This document shows positions 7,888-15,044 of a DNA stretch of 64,000 nt, one piece after another. Position 1 is the stretch's first letter; every line of letters begins with the position of its first letter. A program made the translations under genes and the position numbers. The notes under the pieces are model-generated. The model did no database searches. It saw nothing but the letters and a program-made list of their open reading frames with translations, and was not told the DNA's origin. The stretch comes from CAADGL01 sp964643885 (GTDB lineage Bacteria > Planctomycetota > Phycisphaerae > UBA1845 > Fen-1342). The stretch lies in the NCBI GenBank assembly GCA_964643885.1, contig CAZXUI010000007.1:40737-104736 (forward strand), given 5' to 3'.

Positions 7888-8741
7888 GCACACAGCCGCA
7901 AAGCTCGCCCGGCTCGATCTGGACGCGCGGCCCCGAAGCGCTCGGAGCACTGCTCCGCGCGACCGGACGCGGCCTGCTGGCCGGCGTCGAATACGTCGGC
8001 GGTGTCGTCGGCCTGCTGCTGGCGGTGATCGACCGCGCCGTCGTGCGGCCGCTGCGCCGGCTCGAGCACATGCGCCTGGCCGCCACCGTCCAGCAGAGCA
8101 TCCGCGTCGGCGTGCGGGCCCTGCCGATCATCATGCTCGTCCAGGTCTTCATCGGCATCATCCTGGCCCTGAACATGGCCCCCGTGCTCGAATCCTACGG
8201 CCAGCTCGAGCGCGTCGCCGACATCGTCGCCATCGCCGTCTTCCGCGAGCTCGGCCCGCTCATCACCGCCATCGTCCTCAGCGGCTTCGCCGGGGCCTCC
8301 ATCGCGGCCGAGCTGGGCGCCATGGTCGAAGGCGAGGAGATCAAGGCCCTCCGCGCCCACGCCCTCGACCCCATCTCCTTCCTCGTCGTGCCGCGCGTGA
8401 TCGCGACCACCGCGATGATGGTCGGCCTGGCCGTCGTCGCCGACGTCATCGGCGTGATCGGCGGCCTGATGACCTCCACACTCGTGCTCGACGTCAGCGC
8501 CCGCGTCTACCTGGACGCCACGGCCGCCGCGGTGGACAAGACGGACTACTTCACCGGACTGTTCAAGGCGGGCGTCTTCGGCGTGATCGTCTCGTCGCTG
8601 GCCTGCTACGAGGGCCTCAGCGTCCGCGGCGGCGCGGAGGGCGTCGGCCGCGCGACGACCACCACCGTCGTCAAGAGCATCGTCGCCCTGATCGGCGCCG
8701 ACGCCATCTTCGCGGCCGTCTTCTACGTCATCGGGTGGTAG
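7884..8741 (+). CDS. mlaE: MlaE-family ABC transporter permease
   Basis: The 285-residue membrane protein has the MlaE/YrbE architecture: an amphipathic N-terminal segment, then about five to six hydrophobic helices. Characteristic sequence includes VFRELGPLITAIVLSGFAGASIAAELGAM and VVPRVIATTAMM. MlaE permeases work with an ATPase (MlaF) and an MCE protein (MlaD) to move phospholipids between outer and inner membranes. Neither MlaF nor MlaD is adjacent here. The start ATG at 7884 overlaps the STAS stop by 4 bp, and the next gene begins 2 nt after this stop, so co-translation is likely. Confidence 0.92.
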   Translation: MSTQPQSSPGSIWTRGPEALGALLRATGRGLLAGVEYVGGVVGLLLAVIDRAVVRPLRRLEHMRLAATVQQSIRVGVRALPIIMLVQVFIGIILALNMAPVLESYGQLERVADIVAIAVFRELGPLITAIVLSGFAGASIAAELGAMVEGEEIKALRAHALDPISFLVVPRVIATTAMMVGLAVVADVIGVIGGLMTSTLVLDVSARVYLDATAAAVDKTDYFTGLFKAGVFGVIVSSLACYEGLSVRGGAEGVGRATTTTVVKSIVALIGADAIFAAVFYVIGW

Positions 8742-8743
8742 CC

Positions 8744-9700
8744 ATGCCGATCGTCGCAGGCATCGACGAAGCCGGATACGGACCGACGCTCGGCCCGCTG
8801 GTCGTCGCCGCGACCATCTGGCGCGTCCGCCCGGAGCACATCGACGCCGATCTGTGGCGCGTACTGGGCGAATGCGTCGGCCGGGCCGCACAGGCCGCCG
8901 ACTCGCGCCTGGCCGTCGACGATTCCAAGCACGTCTACGACCGCAAGCGCGGCATTCATACGCTCGAGCGCTCCGTGCTCGCCTTCGCCGCCGCGGCCGG
9001 CGCCGGCGTCAGCACCGTGGGCGAGCTGCTTGTTTCGCTCGGCGCATCGGCCGCGGCCACCGGACTGCCCTGGGAGCGCGACCTGGCCCGCACGCTGCCG
9101 CTCGACGAGCGCCTCTCGCAGTTCGCCGCCATCGCCGAGCGGCTGGCGCGAGTGCAGAACGCCGCCGGAGCGGTCTGCGAGCGCCTCGCGGCCCGCGTCG
9201 TCTCGCCGGCCGACTTCAACCGCCGCGTCGAGCGCACCCACAACAAGTCGGCCGTCCTGATCGAGCAGGTGCTCACGCTGCTCGTCAGGATCGTCGAGCA
9301 CGCGGGGCGCGAGGCCGTCTTCGTGCACGTCGACCGTCTCGGCGGCCGGGCCGATTATCGAGCGCTGCTGGCCACGACCTTTCCGCAGCGCCACCTGCGC
9401 GAAGTCGTGCGCTCGCCCGAGTGCAGCCGCTATGTCCTCAGCGGCAGCGGCGGCGAGTGGCAGATCGATTTCGTCGTCGACGCGGACCGCACCGAGCTGC
9501 CCGTATCGCTCGCCAGCATGACCGCCAAGTACGTCCGCGAGCTGCTGATGGCGCAGTTCAACGCCTTCTGGGCCCAGCAGATGCCCGGCCTGGCCCCGAC
9601 GGCCGGCTACTATGCCGATGCCCAGCGCTTCCTGTCCCAGATTCAACCGCTGCTGCCCAAGCTCGGCATCTCCGCCGAGCAGTTCATCCGCGCTCGCTAG
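8744..9700 (+). CDS. RNase HII-like protein with altered GRG motif
   Basis: At 318 residues this is longer than typical RNase HII (about 200). The N-terminus reads GIDEAGYGPTLGPLVV and aligns with the RNase HII signature. The DEDD catalytic set looks intact: D8, E9, D197 (HVDRLGG) and D248 (VVDADRTELPVSLAS, which aligns with the E. coli motif leading into SILAK). The arginine of the GRG junction-recognition motif is tyrosine (Y12). About 110 extra residues lie between the DSK motif and the third aspartate. It probably cleaves RNA in a hybrid, but specificity may differ. I chose the ATG at 8744 over an in-frame GTG at 8735. Confidence 0.75.
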   Translation: MPIVAGIDEAGYGPTLGPLVVAATIWRVRPEHIDADLWRVLGECVGRAAQAADSRLAVDDSKHVYDRKRGIHTLERSVLAFAAAAGAGVSTVGELLVSLGASAAATGLPWERDLARTLPLDERLSQFAAIAERLARVQNAAGAVCERLAARVVSPADFNRRVERTHNKSAVLIEQVLTLLVRIVEHAGREAVFVHVDRLGGRADYRALLATTFPQRHLREVVRSPECSRYVLSGSGGEWQIDFVVDADRTELPVSLASMTAKYVRELLMAQFNAFWAQQMPGLAPTAGYYADAQRFLSQIQPLLPKLGISAEQFIRAR

Positions 9701-9776
9701 TGCAGTTGGTCCCGGGTTCCACTGGTCTTGAGCAGTGCAATCCGGCCACGCGCCCCTGGGGGCTTCGAGCCGCGAC

Positions 9777-9800
9777 GGGTGGTACGGGCGTCTCGCCCGT
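9777..9800. repeat. Dispersed palindromic repeat (GGGTGGTACGGGCGTCTCGCCCGT)
   Basis: ACGGGCG and CGCCCGT form a hairpin around TCT. The same unit recurs in tandem at 38584-38667 beside the assembly gap. It lies between the convergent RNase HII-like and VIT/VWA genes, and a second repeat module (GATCCGAGCCGCGA) follows at about 9808. Confidence 0.8.
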
Positions 9801-9838
9801 ACGAGCGATCCGAGCCGCGATCCTCGGATCCTTCCGGC

Positions 9839-12277
9839 TTACGGCCGCGGCTCTGAGCCGCGATCCTCAGACCCCGCCGGCTGCGACTCCGCCCCCGCCG
9901 GCGGAGCCACCTCGTACGGAGTGCCCTCGATCACGACCAGCACGCGCTCACCGAGCGCCAGCCACCGCGCCGCATGCGGATGGCGCGCCAGCAGCTCGAA
10001 ATACTCGTCCCCGAGCGTCTCGATGCGCTTCGGCTCCGTCTTGCCGTCCCAGGCCGTATCGACATAGCGGCCGTCGACGAGCATGAACGCCTTGTCGCCG
10101 ACGTAGCGGATCAGCGCCTGCTCGAAGCCCGCCTGGCCGCTGATGACATACAGGTAGTTCCTGCCGCTGAGCGAATCCGCCGCCTTGCCCTCCGCGATCT
10201 CGCCCGACGCGGCAATGTGCATCACGCGAGCCTCCTGCGGCGTCATCGAGCTCACGCCGCGACCGCCATACGCCGGCGACTCGCCGCCGCCGGCCGCCGG
10301 AACACCCGCTTCGCCGGCGACGGCGAAGCGCCCTCGCTCGACCTGGTCCGCGGGCGCACGACCCGCGATGTCGCGCCATTGCGCCCCGAATGAGTACCCG
10401 CCCCGTGCTCCCGCCGCGATCTGCCGCTCATCTTCGAGCACCAGCGCCGCCGTATACGGCGTCACGATTCCGTACCGCGTCGCCAGCCGCACCACCTCGT
10501 CGCGCAGCTCCGGGTTCTGCCCGCGCAGCCGAATCTCGTCCAGCAGATAGGCGATCTTGCGCGACGCCCACAGCCGCGGCAGAAAGTCATTCTCGCGCGC
10601 CAGCTCCGGAAACTCCGCCTCGTACGCAAACGTGCGCGGCTCGCTGTTCAGCCGACCCGCCAGCCGCACCTCGCGCCTGCCCGAGCCGTCGTACCGCCCG
10701 AGCACGACGATGTCGTTCCCGCGGAACAGATCCGCCAGCTTGCGGGGATACACGTCGTCCGTCTTCAGCGCGTCGATCTCGAGCGCCAGGTCCGTCAGCA
10801 CAGGCTTGGCCAGCCGCTCGGCCAGGGCGCTGATCTTCAGCTCCAGGTCCTCCCCCTCCAGGCAGTACTCACGCGAGCCGCGGTTCGCCTCGGCCAGCTT
10901 GTCCAGCAGAAACGAGTTCACGTCGTGCCCGATGCCCAGCACGTGCAGCCGCACGCCGGCCGTGTTGCCCTTGGCGACCGCGTCCAGGATCGCCTGCGGC
11001 TCGGTCACCTCGACGGTCGGCATGCCGTCGGTCATGAACACGATCAGATAGGGCCGGCTCGCGTCGCCCGGGTTGGCCGCCAGCGCGGCCGCGAGCGCCG
11101 CGTGGATGTTCGTCCCGCCGACGGCCTCCAGCTTGTCGGCGAACTCGGTCGCCGCCTGCGTAATCTCCGCCTCGGCCGGCACCAGCCCGTCGCGGAAGGG
11201 CCGCACGTCCGTCGAGAATGTGTAGATATTGAAGCGGTCCTCGGCTGCGAGGCTCTGCACGCAGAACTTCAGCGCCCGGCGAAGCTGCGCGATCTTCTCG
11301 CCCTTCATGCTGCCCGAAACGTCGACGACGAAGGCGATGTCCTTGGCCAGCGCCGCCTGCGCGTCGAGCTCGACCCGCGGCGAGATGCGCAGCAGAAAGT
11401 AGCCGGGCTCGCCGGCCGCGCGGTGCGTCAGCACGGCCAGGCCGAAGGCCGCCTGTGCCCGCTGATAATAGAGGGCGAAGTCGCGGTCCGGCGTCACGCC
11501 CGTCTGCTCGAACGAGACCGTCGCTTCGCGCTCGCTCGGCCGCTCGATCCGGCACGTGTGCGAGGGGCAGAAAACCGTGCTCAGCGGAGCGGAGCTGCGC
11601 AGCTTCACGTCGACGGAGAGCTGCTCGATCCGCCCCGCGCTCTGCGCGGTGCGGGCCAGCGGGTGCACGAAGGCGCCCAGGCCGGCCGTCTCCGTCAGCG
11701 TCTGGCTGTATTGCAGGCGAATGTCGACGTTCTGCCCGGCCGGAATGGGAAAGATGCTCGCCCGCCAGAGCCGCTGGCCGAGAAACTCGAGCAAGGCCGG
11801 GTCGCGCGTCTGGCGGACGATCTGCTCATAGGTCCGCCGGGCGCGATCGACGTCGAGCACTTCGCCCCTGAGCGTCTTGCCGGCCATCGTCACCTCGAAC
11901 TCGCCCACCGCCACGCCGTCGGGCAAGGGGAAGACGTAGGTGCCTTCGATCGGGCGGCCGACCGGGTTGTAGAAGGTCTGCTGCACGGTGGTCTGGGCGA
12001 CGCCGTCGGTGATTTCGACGCTGATGCGCTGGTAGCGCAGCTCGAGCGGGACGGTCGTCGTCCGCTGCGGGATGCGCGGGTGCGGGACCGGCCGGTCGAT
12101 GATCACCGTGCCTTGCGCCAGTGCGGCACCGGCCAGCAGGAGCGGCGCGAGCAGGCCGAAAACGAGCCTCGCCGGGCGGTTCGCAGGGCGGATCGCGGAG
12201 CGGATCACGGTGCGGTTCGCGGGGCGCTTCGTGGTGGAATGTGTATGCATGGGTCGGCTCCTGACGTGCGTGGACAT
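9839..12277 (-). CDS. VIT and von Willebrand factor A domain protein
   Basis: The product has 812 residues. A signal-peptide-like segment (LVFGLLAPLLLAGAALAQ) ends near residue 55. A VIT domain covers about 60-190 (VQQTFYNPVGRPIEGTYVFP, RRTYEQIVRQTRDPALLEF). A VWA domain with MIDAS motif DVSGSMKG starts near 318. The layout matches inter-alpha-trypsin-inhibitor heavy-chain homologues, which are surface adhesion or assembly proteins. Two ATGs, at 12277 and 12250, each have AGGAG seven bases upstream, so either or both may be used. The last residues (SEDRGSEPRP) are encoded by an intergenic repeat module. Multimerisation or adhesion is family-level inference. Confidence 0.88.
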   Translation of the reverse strand: MSTHVRSRPMHTHSTTKRPANRTVIRSAIRPANRPARLVFGLLAPLLLAGAALAQGTVIIDRPVPHPRIPQRTTTVPLELRYQRISVEITDGVAQTTVQQTFYNPVGRPIEGTYVFPLPDGVAVGEFEVTMAGKTLRGEVLDVDRARRTYEQIVRQTRDPALLEFLGQRLWRASIFPIPAGQNVDIRLQYSQTLTETAGLGAFVHPLARTAQSAGRIEQLSVDVKLRSSAPLSTVFCPSHTCRIERPSEREATVSFEQTGVTPDRDFALYYQRAQAAFGLAVLTHRAAGEPGYFLLRISPRVELDAQAALAKDIAFVVDVSGSMKGEKIAQLRRALKFCVQSLAAEDRFNIYTFSTDVRPFRDGLVPAEAEITQAATEFADKLEAVGGTNIHAALAAALAANPGDASRPYLIVFMTDGMPTVEVTEPQAILDAVAKGNTAGVRLHVLGIGHDVNSFLLDKLAEANRGSREYCLEGEDLELKISALAERLAKPVLTDLALEIDALKTDDVYPRKLADLFRGNDIVVLGRYDGSGRREVRLAGRLNSEPRTFAYEAEFPELARENDFLPRLWASRKIAYLLDEIRLRGQNPELRDEVVRLATRYGIVTPYTAALVLEDERQIAAGARGGYSFGAQWRDIAGRAPADQVERGRFAVAGEAGVPAAGGGESPAYGGRGVSSMTPQEARVMHIAASGEIAEGKAADSLSGRNYLYVISGQAGFEQALIRYVGDKAFMLVDGRYVDTAWDGKTEPKRIETLGDEYFELLARHPHAARWLALGERVLVVIEGTPYEVAPPAGAESQPAGSEDRGSEPRP

Positions 12278-12310
12278 GAATCGACTCCTGGGCCGCTGCT
12301 CCGAGAATGC

Positions 12311-12453
12311 GGGACCGGTCTCCTTAATATTGGGGGACCGGTCTCCTTAATATTGGGGGACCGGTCTCTGACCGGTTACCGGGCGACAGGTCTCCTTGAT
12401 ATTGGGGGACCGGTCTCTGACCGGTCACCGGGCGACAGGTCTCCGACCTGTCG
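12311..12453. repeat. Block of palindromic direct repeats, left arm
   Basis: GGGGACCGGTCTCCTTAATATT occurs twice back to back. Two copies then follow of a roughly 49-bp unit containing GACCGGTCTCTGACCGGT and GGGCGACAGGTCTCC. GACCGGTC is itself palindromic. The block is the inverted counterpart of the repeats at 12921-13084. Confidence 0.85.
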
Positions 12454-12484
12454 CGCTCTTGCCCGTCAGGGCTAACGACCGTAG

Positions 12485-12505
12485 CCGGTGGCTTGAAGCC
12501 ACCGG
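12485..12505. repeat. REP-like perfect hairpin
   Basis: CCGGTGGCTT and AAGCCACCGG pair perfectly around a single G. The element stands alone between repeat blocks and is not followed by a T tract, so I regard it as a repeat rather than a terminator. Confidence 0.6.
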
Positions 12506-12920
12506 AAAGCGAGTTCTTCCACGTCGTCCGTGGGGCCTTCGTCCCGGATCACAGCACAAAACGGCCAAACCCGCACCGCATTCTCATCCAAAACGGCGAA
12601 CGGTCCGATCGTGTCGTCCTCGTGCGAGATTCCTATCTCGCACCTTCGCTCACTTCCGTCGCACGGGTGCCCTGCCGACGGCCGCTGCGGGTTTGGACGC
12701 GCCAGGCGGGCGTGGGTTCCCGGGCGGTGGTGGAAGATCGTAGGGGCGGATGGGCCGCGAGACCGCGGCCGCAAGCGGGCGAAAAGCGAGACGGGCCGTC
12801 GCGAGGGATTGGAGGCGAAGGCTGAGGGCTTCAGGGATTGAGGGACTGAGGGATTAAGGGGGTCGCCGACTGCGGCTTTTGCTGCTGGCCGGGGGTGTTG
12901 GCCGGCGGGCGGCGGAAGAA
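12506..12920. other. Non-coding stretch between inverted repeat blocks
   Basis: About 415 bp with no reading frame that has coding character, a credible start site or a recognisable domain. Short frames on both strands are arginine/proline rich, as expected for chance frames at this GC content. It may be a decayed gene or the core of a repeat-bounded insertion. Confidence 0.5.
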
Positions 12921-13084
12921 ATGACCGGTCAGAGACCGGTCCCCCAGATTCAATGACCGGTCAGAGACCGGTCCCCCAGATTCAATGACCGGTCAGAGAC
13001 CGGTCCCCCAGATTCAATGACCGGTCAGAGACCGGTCGGAGACCGGTCCCCCAGATTCAATGACCGGTCGGAGACCGATCCCCC
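12921..13084. repeat. Tandem 32-bp palindromic repeats, right arm
   Basis: ATGACCGGTCAGAGACCGGT followed by CCCCCAGATTCA repeats with exact 32-bp period at 12921, 12953, 12985 and 13017. The fourth copy has an 11-bp internal duplication, and a degenerate fifth copy starts at 13060. There are no spacers between units, so this is not a CRISPR array. The reverse complement of the unit is found in 12311-12453. Confidence 0.9.
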
Positions 13085-13088
13085 AACT

Positions 13089-14135
13089 TCACAGGATCCC
13101 GGCCGAGCGGGCCGATCGGTCAGGCAGCGAACCGGGGCGGGCCGAAGGCCGCCGCTGATACCACAGCGCCAGCGCCGACCAGTCGTCGCTCCGCTCGAAC
13201 AGCCCGCCCGGATCGCGGTAGCCGATCTGCTGAACCGTCACCCGCAGCCGGCGGGCGAAATAGACCGGGTCCGGCCCGTGAAAGCGATAGAGACTGACCA
13301 GGGGATCGGGGAATTGACCGTCGACGATGCAGAATGGACAGCCGTGCCACGGCGTCTGGTACGGCGCCATCCCCCACGCGCCGCCGAAATAATCCTCCGT
13401 CCCCGTGCCGCAGATCGTCGCGTGCGCCTCGTCATCGTCGATGAAGAACTTGAACTCGCCCTCGCCCCACCACTCCGGACCCAGCGCCCGCACGCCGAGC
13501 ACGCAGCCCAGGAACATGCCCGGCCCCTCGGCCCCGTCCAGAACGACGAAGTCGCGCCCGAGCATGGTCGGATTCTCGCGGCGAAACCGCGCGTGCAGCC
13601 GTCCGGCATCGGGCGGCAGCGAATCGTGCAGCTCGTAATCGATCTGGTAGAAGAAGAACTCGACCGGGCGGCGCGAAGGCGTGTCGTTCTCGATCGAGAT
13701 GCGGGCGTGGGTGCCGAAGGGCATCGGATAATACGCGTTCAGCCCGCGGCCGAGCGTCATCGTCGTCAGCGCGGTCGTCAGCGGCACGCAGCGGCCGTGC
13801 GCCAGGCCGAAGAAATCCCCGAGCGGGGCTTCGACACTCGGGTGCGGTGCGCCATCCCACCACGCCCGCAGGATCAGGTTGCGCATGATCTCCGGCGAGC
13901 GGTCGGGCAGCGTCATCCAGATGTGGCGAACCACGCCGGGGCCGGGCGTGTCGAGCAGGTCGACGCTCTGGCCGGGCTCGATGCGTGGAATGCAGGGGGC
14001 GCCCTTGCGGCCGCCGCCGGCGCGGCCGCCCTGGCCGGGCTGGCCGGTGGGGTTTTCGGCAGAGGCGCTGCGGCTGACGACGCCGTCGGGGATGCGCGGG
14101 ATGCCGGCGGCGTGGAGCGGGTCGAAGGGCGTCAT
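13089..14135 (-). CDS. GH172 / DUF2961 family protein
   Basis: The 348-residue single-domain protein has the DUF2961 core. WWGEGEFKFFIDDDEAHA lies near residue 220 and CGTGTEDYFGGAWG near 240, and both are shared with the larger GH172 lipoprotein at 50145. Characterised GH172 enzymes act on fructofuranosides (difructose anhydride) or arabinofuranosides and usually form trimers. No signal peptide is visible, unlike the larger paralogue. The start ATG at 14135 overlaps the pseudopilin stop (ATGA); the frame stays open further upstream but that part is antisense-frame noise. It is the last gene of an NHL - pseudopilin - GH172 operon. Confidence 0.85.
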   Translation of the reverse strand: MTPFDPLHAAGIPRIPDGVVSRSASAENPTGQPGQGGRAGGGRKGAPCIPRIEPGQSVDLLDTPGPGVVRHIWMTLPDRSPEIMRNLILRAWWDGAPHPSVEAPLGDFFGLAHGRCVPLTTALTTMTLGRGLNAYYPMPFGTHARISIENDTPSRRPVEFFFYQIDYELHDSLPPDAGRLHARFRRENPTMLGRDFVVLDGAEGPGMFLGCVLGVRALGPEWWGEGEFKFFIDDDEAHATICGTGTEDYFGGAWGMAPYQTPWHGCPFCIVDGQFPDPLVSLYRFHGPDPVYFARRLRVTVQQIGYRDPGGLFERSDDWSALALWYQRRPSARPGSLPDRSARSAGIL

Positions 14136-15043
14136 GGGATGTTTCGCCACGGCGACTGGGTGAAGAAGCGCTGCGGGTCGGCGTAGACGGTGGGTCCGCC
14201 GCCCAGGTTCTCGTCGCGCGCCTGTTCGAAGGAGACGTCGCCGCCGAACTTGCGCGGGAAGCGGTCGCCCGCGATCGCGCCGACGTGTCCGTCGGCGAAG
14301 GCGACATTGGCGCGCGGCGGTGAGCCGTTGTGGCGATAGCCGATCCTCAGATTGATATCTCCGAGCCGCGTGACTTCCTGATTGCCGGCGTACAGCCCAT
14401 CGGCGAAGGCGACCAGCCGCGAAGGCTCGCGAATCTCGTCGACGCGGCCGTAGTCGAGGTAGCGCCCGTCGGGATCGGGTCCGTAGCCGACGGAGGCGGA
14501 ATAGTGCAGGGTCGGAAAGACGCGCTCGACGCGGCCGATGGGGTTGTCGGCGTTGATCCAGTACCCGACGCGGAGGATGCGGTCGAAACCGCGCGCCGGG
14601 ATCGTAGTGCCGTAGTTGCGTGTGAGCGTGATGATCGCGGGCCATTCCATGTAGCCGCGGGGATTGTCGGGGTCGCGGCCCGTCTGCGTGTCCTGCACGC
14701 CCGGCACGTCGAGCGTGTCGGGGCAGACGAAGAGGTGGCCGCGCGTCTCGCGCTTTCCCTCGGCGTGGCGCTGCTGATCGAGGATCGGAGCCCAGCCTTC
14801 CAGCGGGTTGGACGTGCTGCCGGTGACGCCGCGCATGGTGTAGGAGGGAATCACGAGTCCCTTGGATTCGGTCGAGTAGGTCTGGCCGGCGGTGATGATG
14901 CCGCGCAGGTTCGTGCCGCACTGGGTGGCGCGGGCGCCGGCGCGGGCGGCCGCGAGGGCCGGAAGCAGGATCGCGACCAGCAGCGCGATGATCGCGACGA
15001 CGACCAGCAGCTCGATGATCGTGAAGACGCGGCGGCGGCGCAC
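14132..15043 (-). CDS. Pseudopilin-like protein with prepilin N-terminal methylation motif
   Basis: The product has 303 residues. It begins MRRRRVFTIIELLVVVAIIALLVAILLP (quoted only to locate it: residues 7-28 form the hydrophobic helix, E11 is the conserved glutamate). The C-terminal half contains NVAFADGHVGAI, an H-X9-DG-like segment common in the greatly expanded planctomycete pseudopilin families. The helix begins FTII rather than the usual FTLI. It should be processed by a prepilin peptidase and held in the inner membrane or a pseudopilus. It starts 1 nt after the NHL gene ends, so they are co-transcribed. Confidence 0.88.
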   Translation of the reverse strand: MRRRRVFTIIELLVVVAIIALLVAILLPALAAARAGARATQCGTNLRGIITAGQTYSTESKGLVIPSYTMRGVTGSTSNPLEGWAPILDQQRHAEGKRETRGHLFVCPDTLDVPGVQDTQTGRDPDNPRGYMEWPAIITLTRNYGTTIPARGFDRILRVGYWINADNPIGRVERVFPTLHYSASVGYGPDPDGRYLDYGRVDEIREPSRLVAFADGLYAGNQEVTRLGDINLRIGYRHNGSPPRANVAFADGHVGAIAGDRFPRKFGGDVSFEQARDENLGGGPTVYADPQRFFTQSPWRNIP

Positions 15044-15044
15044 G

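Noticed and set aside
12472..12774. A 100-codon leftward frame between the repeat blocks
   Set aside because: No recognisable domain, no ribosome site, and its 5' end lies in repeat-bounded non-coding sequence; not enough to call a gene.
12921..13084. Possible CRISPR array
   Set aside because: Units follow one another without spacers and no cas genes are nearby. The same applies to the repeats at 38584-38667.
14136..14921. 5' extension of the GH172 reading frame to a 610-codon protein
   Set aside because: This part overlaps the pseudopilin gene in another frame and is arginine/proline rich; homology begins after the ATG at 14135.
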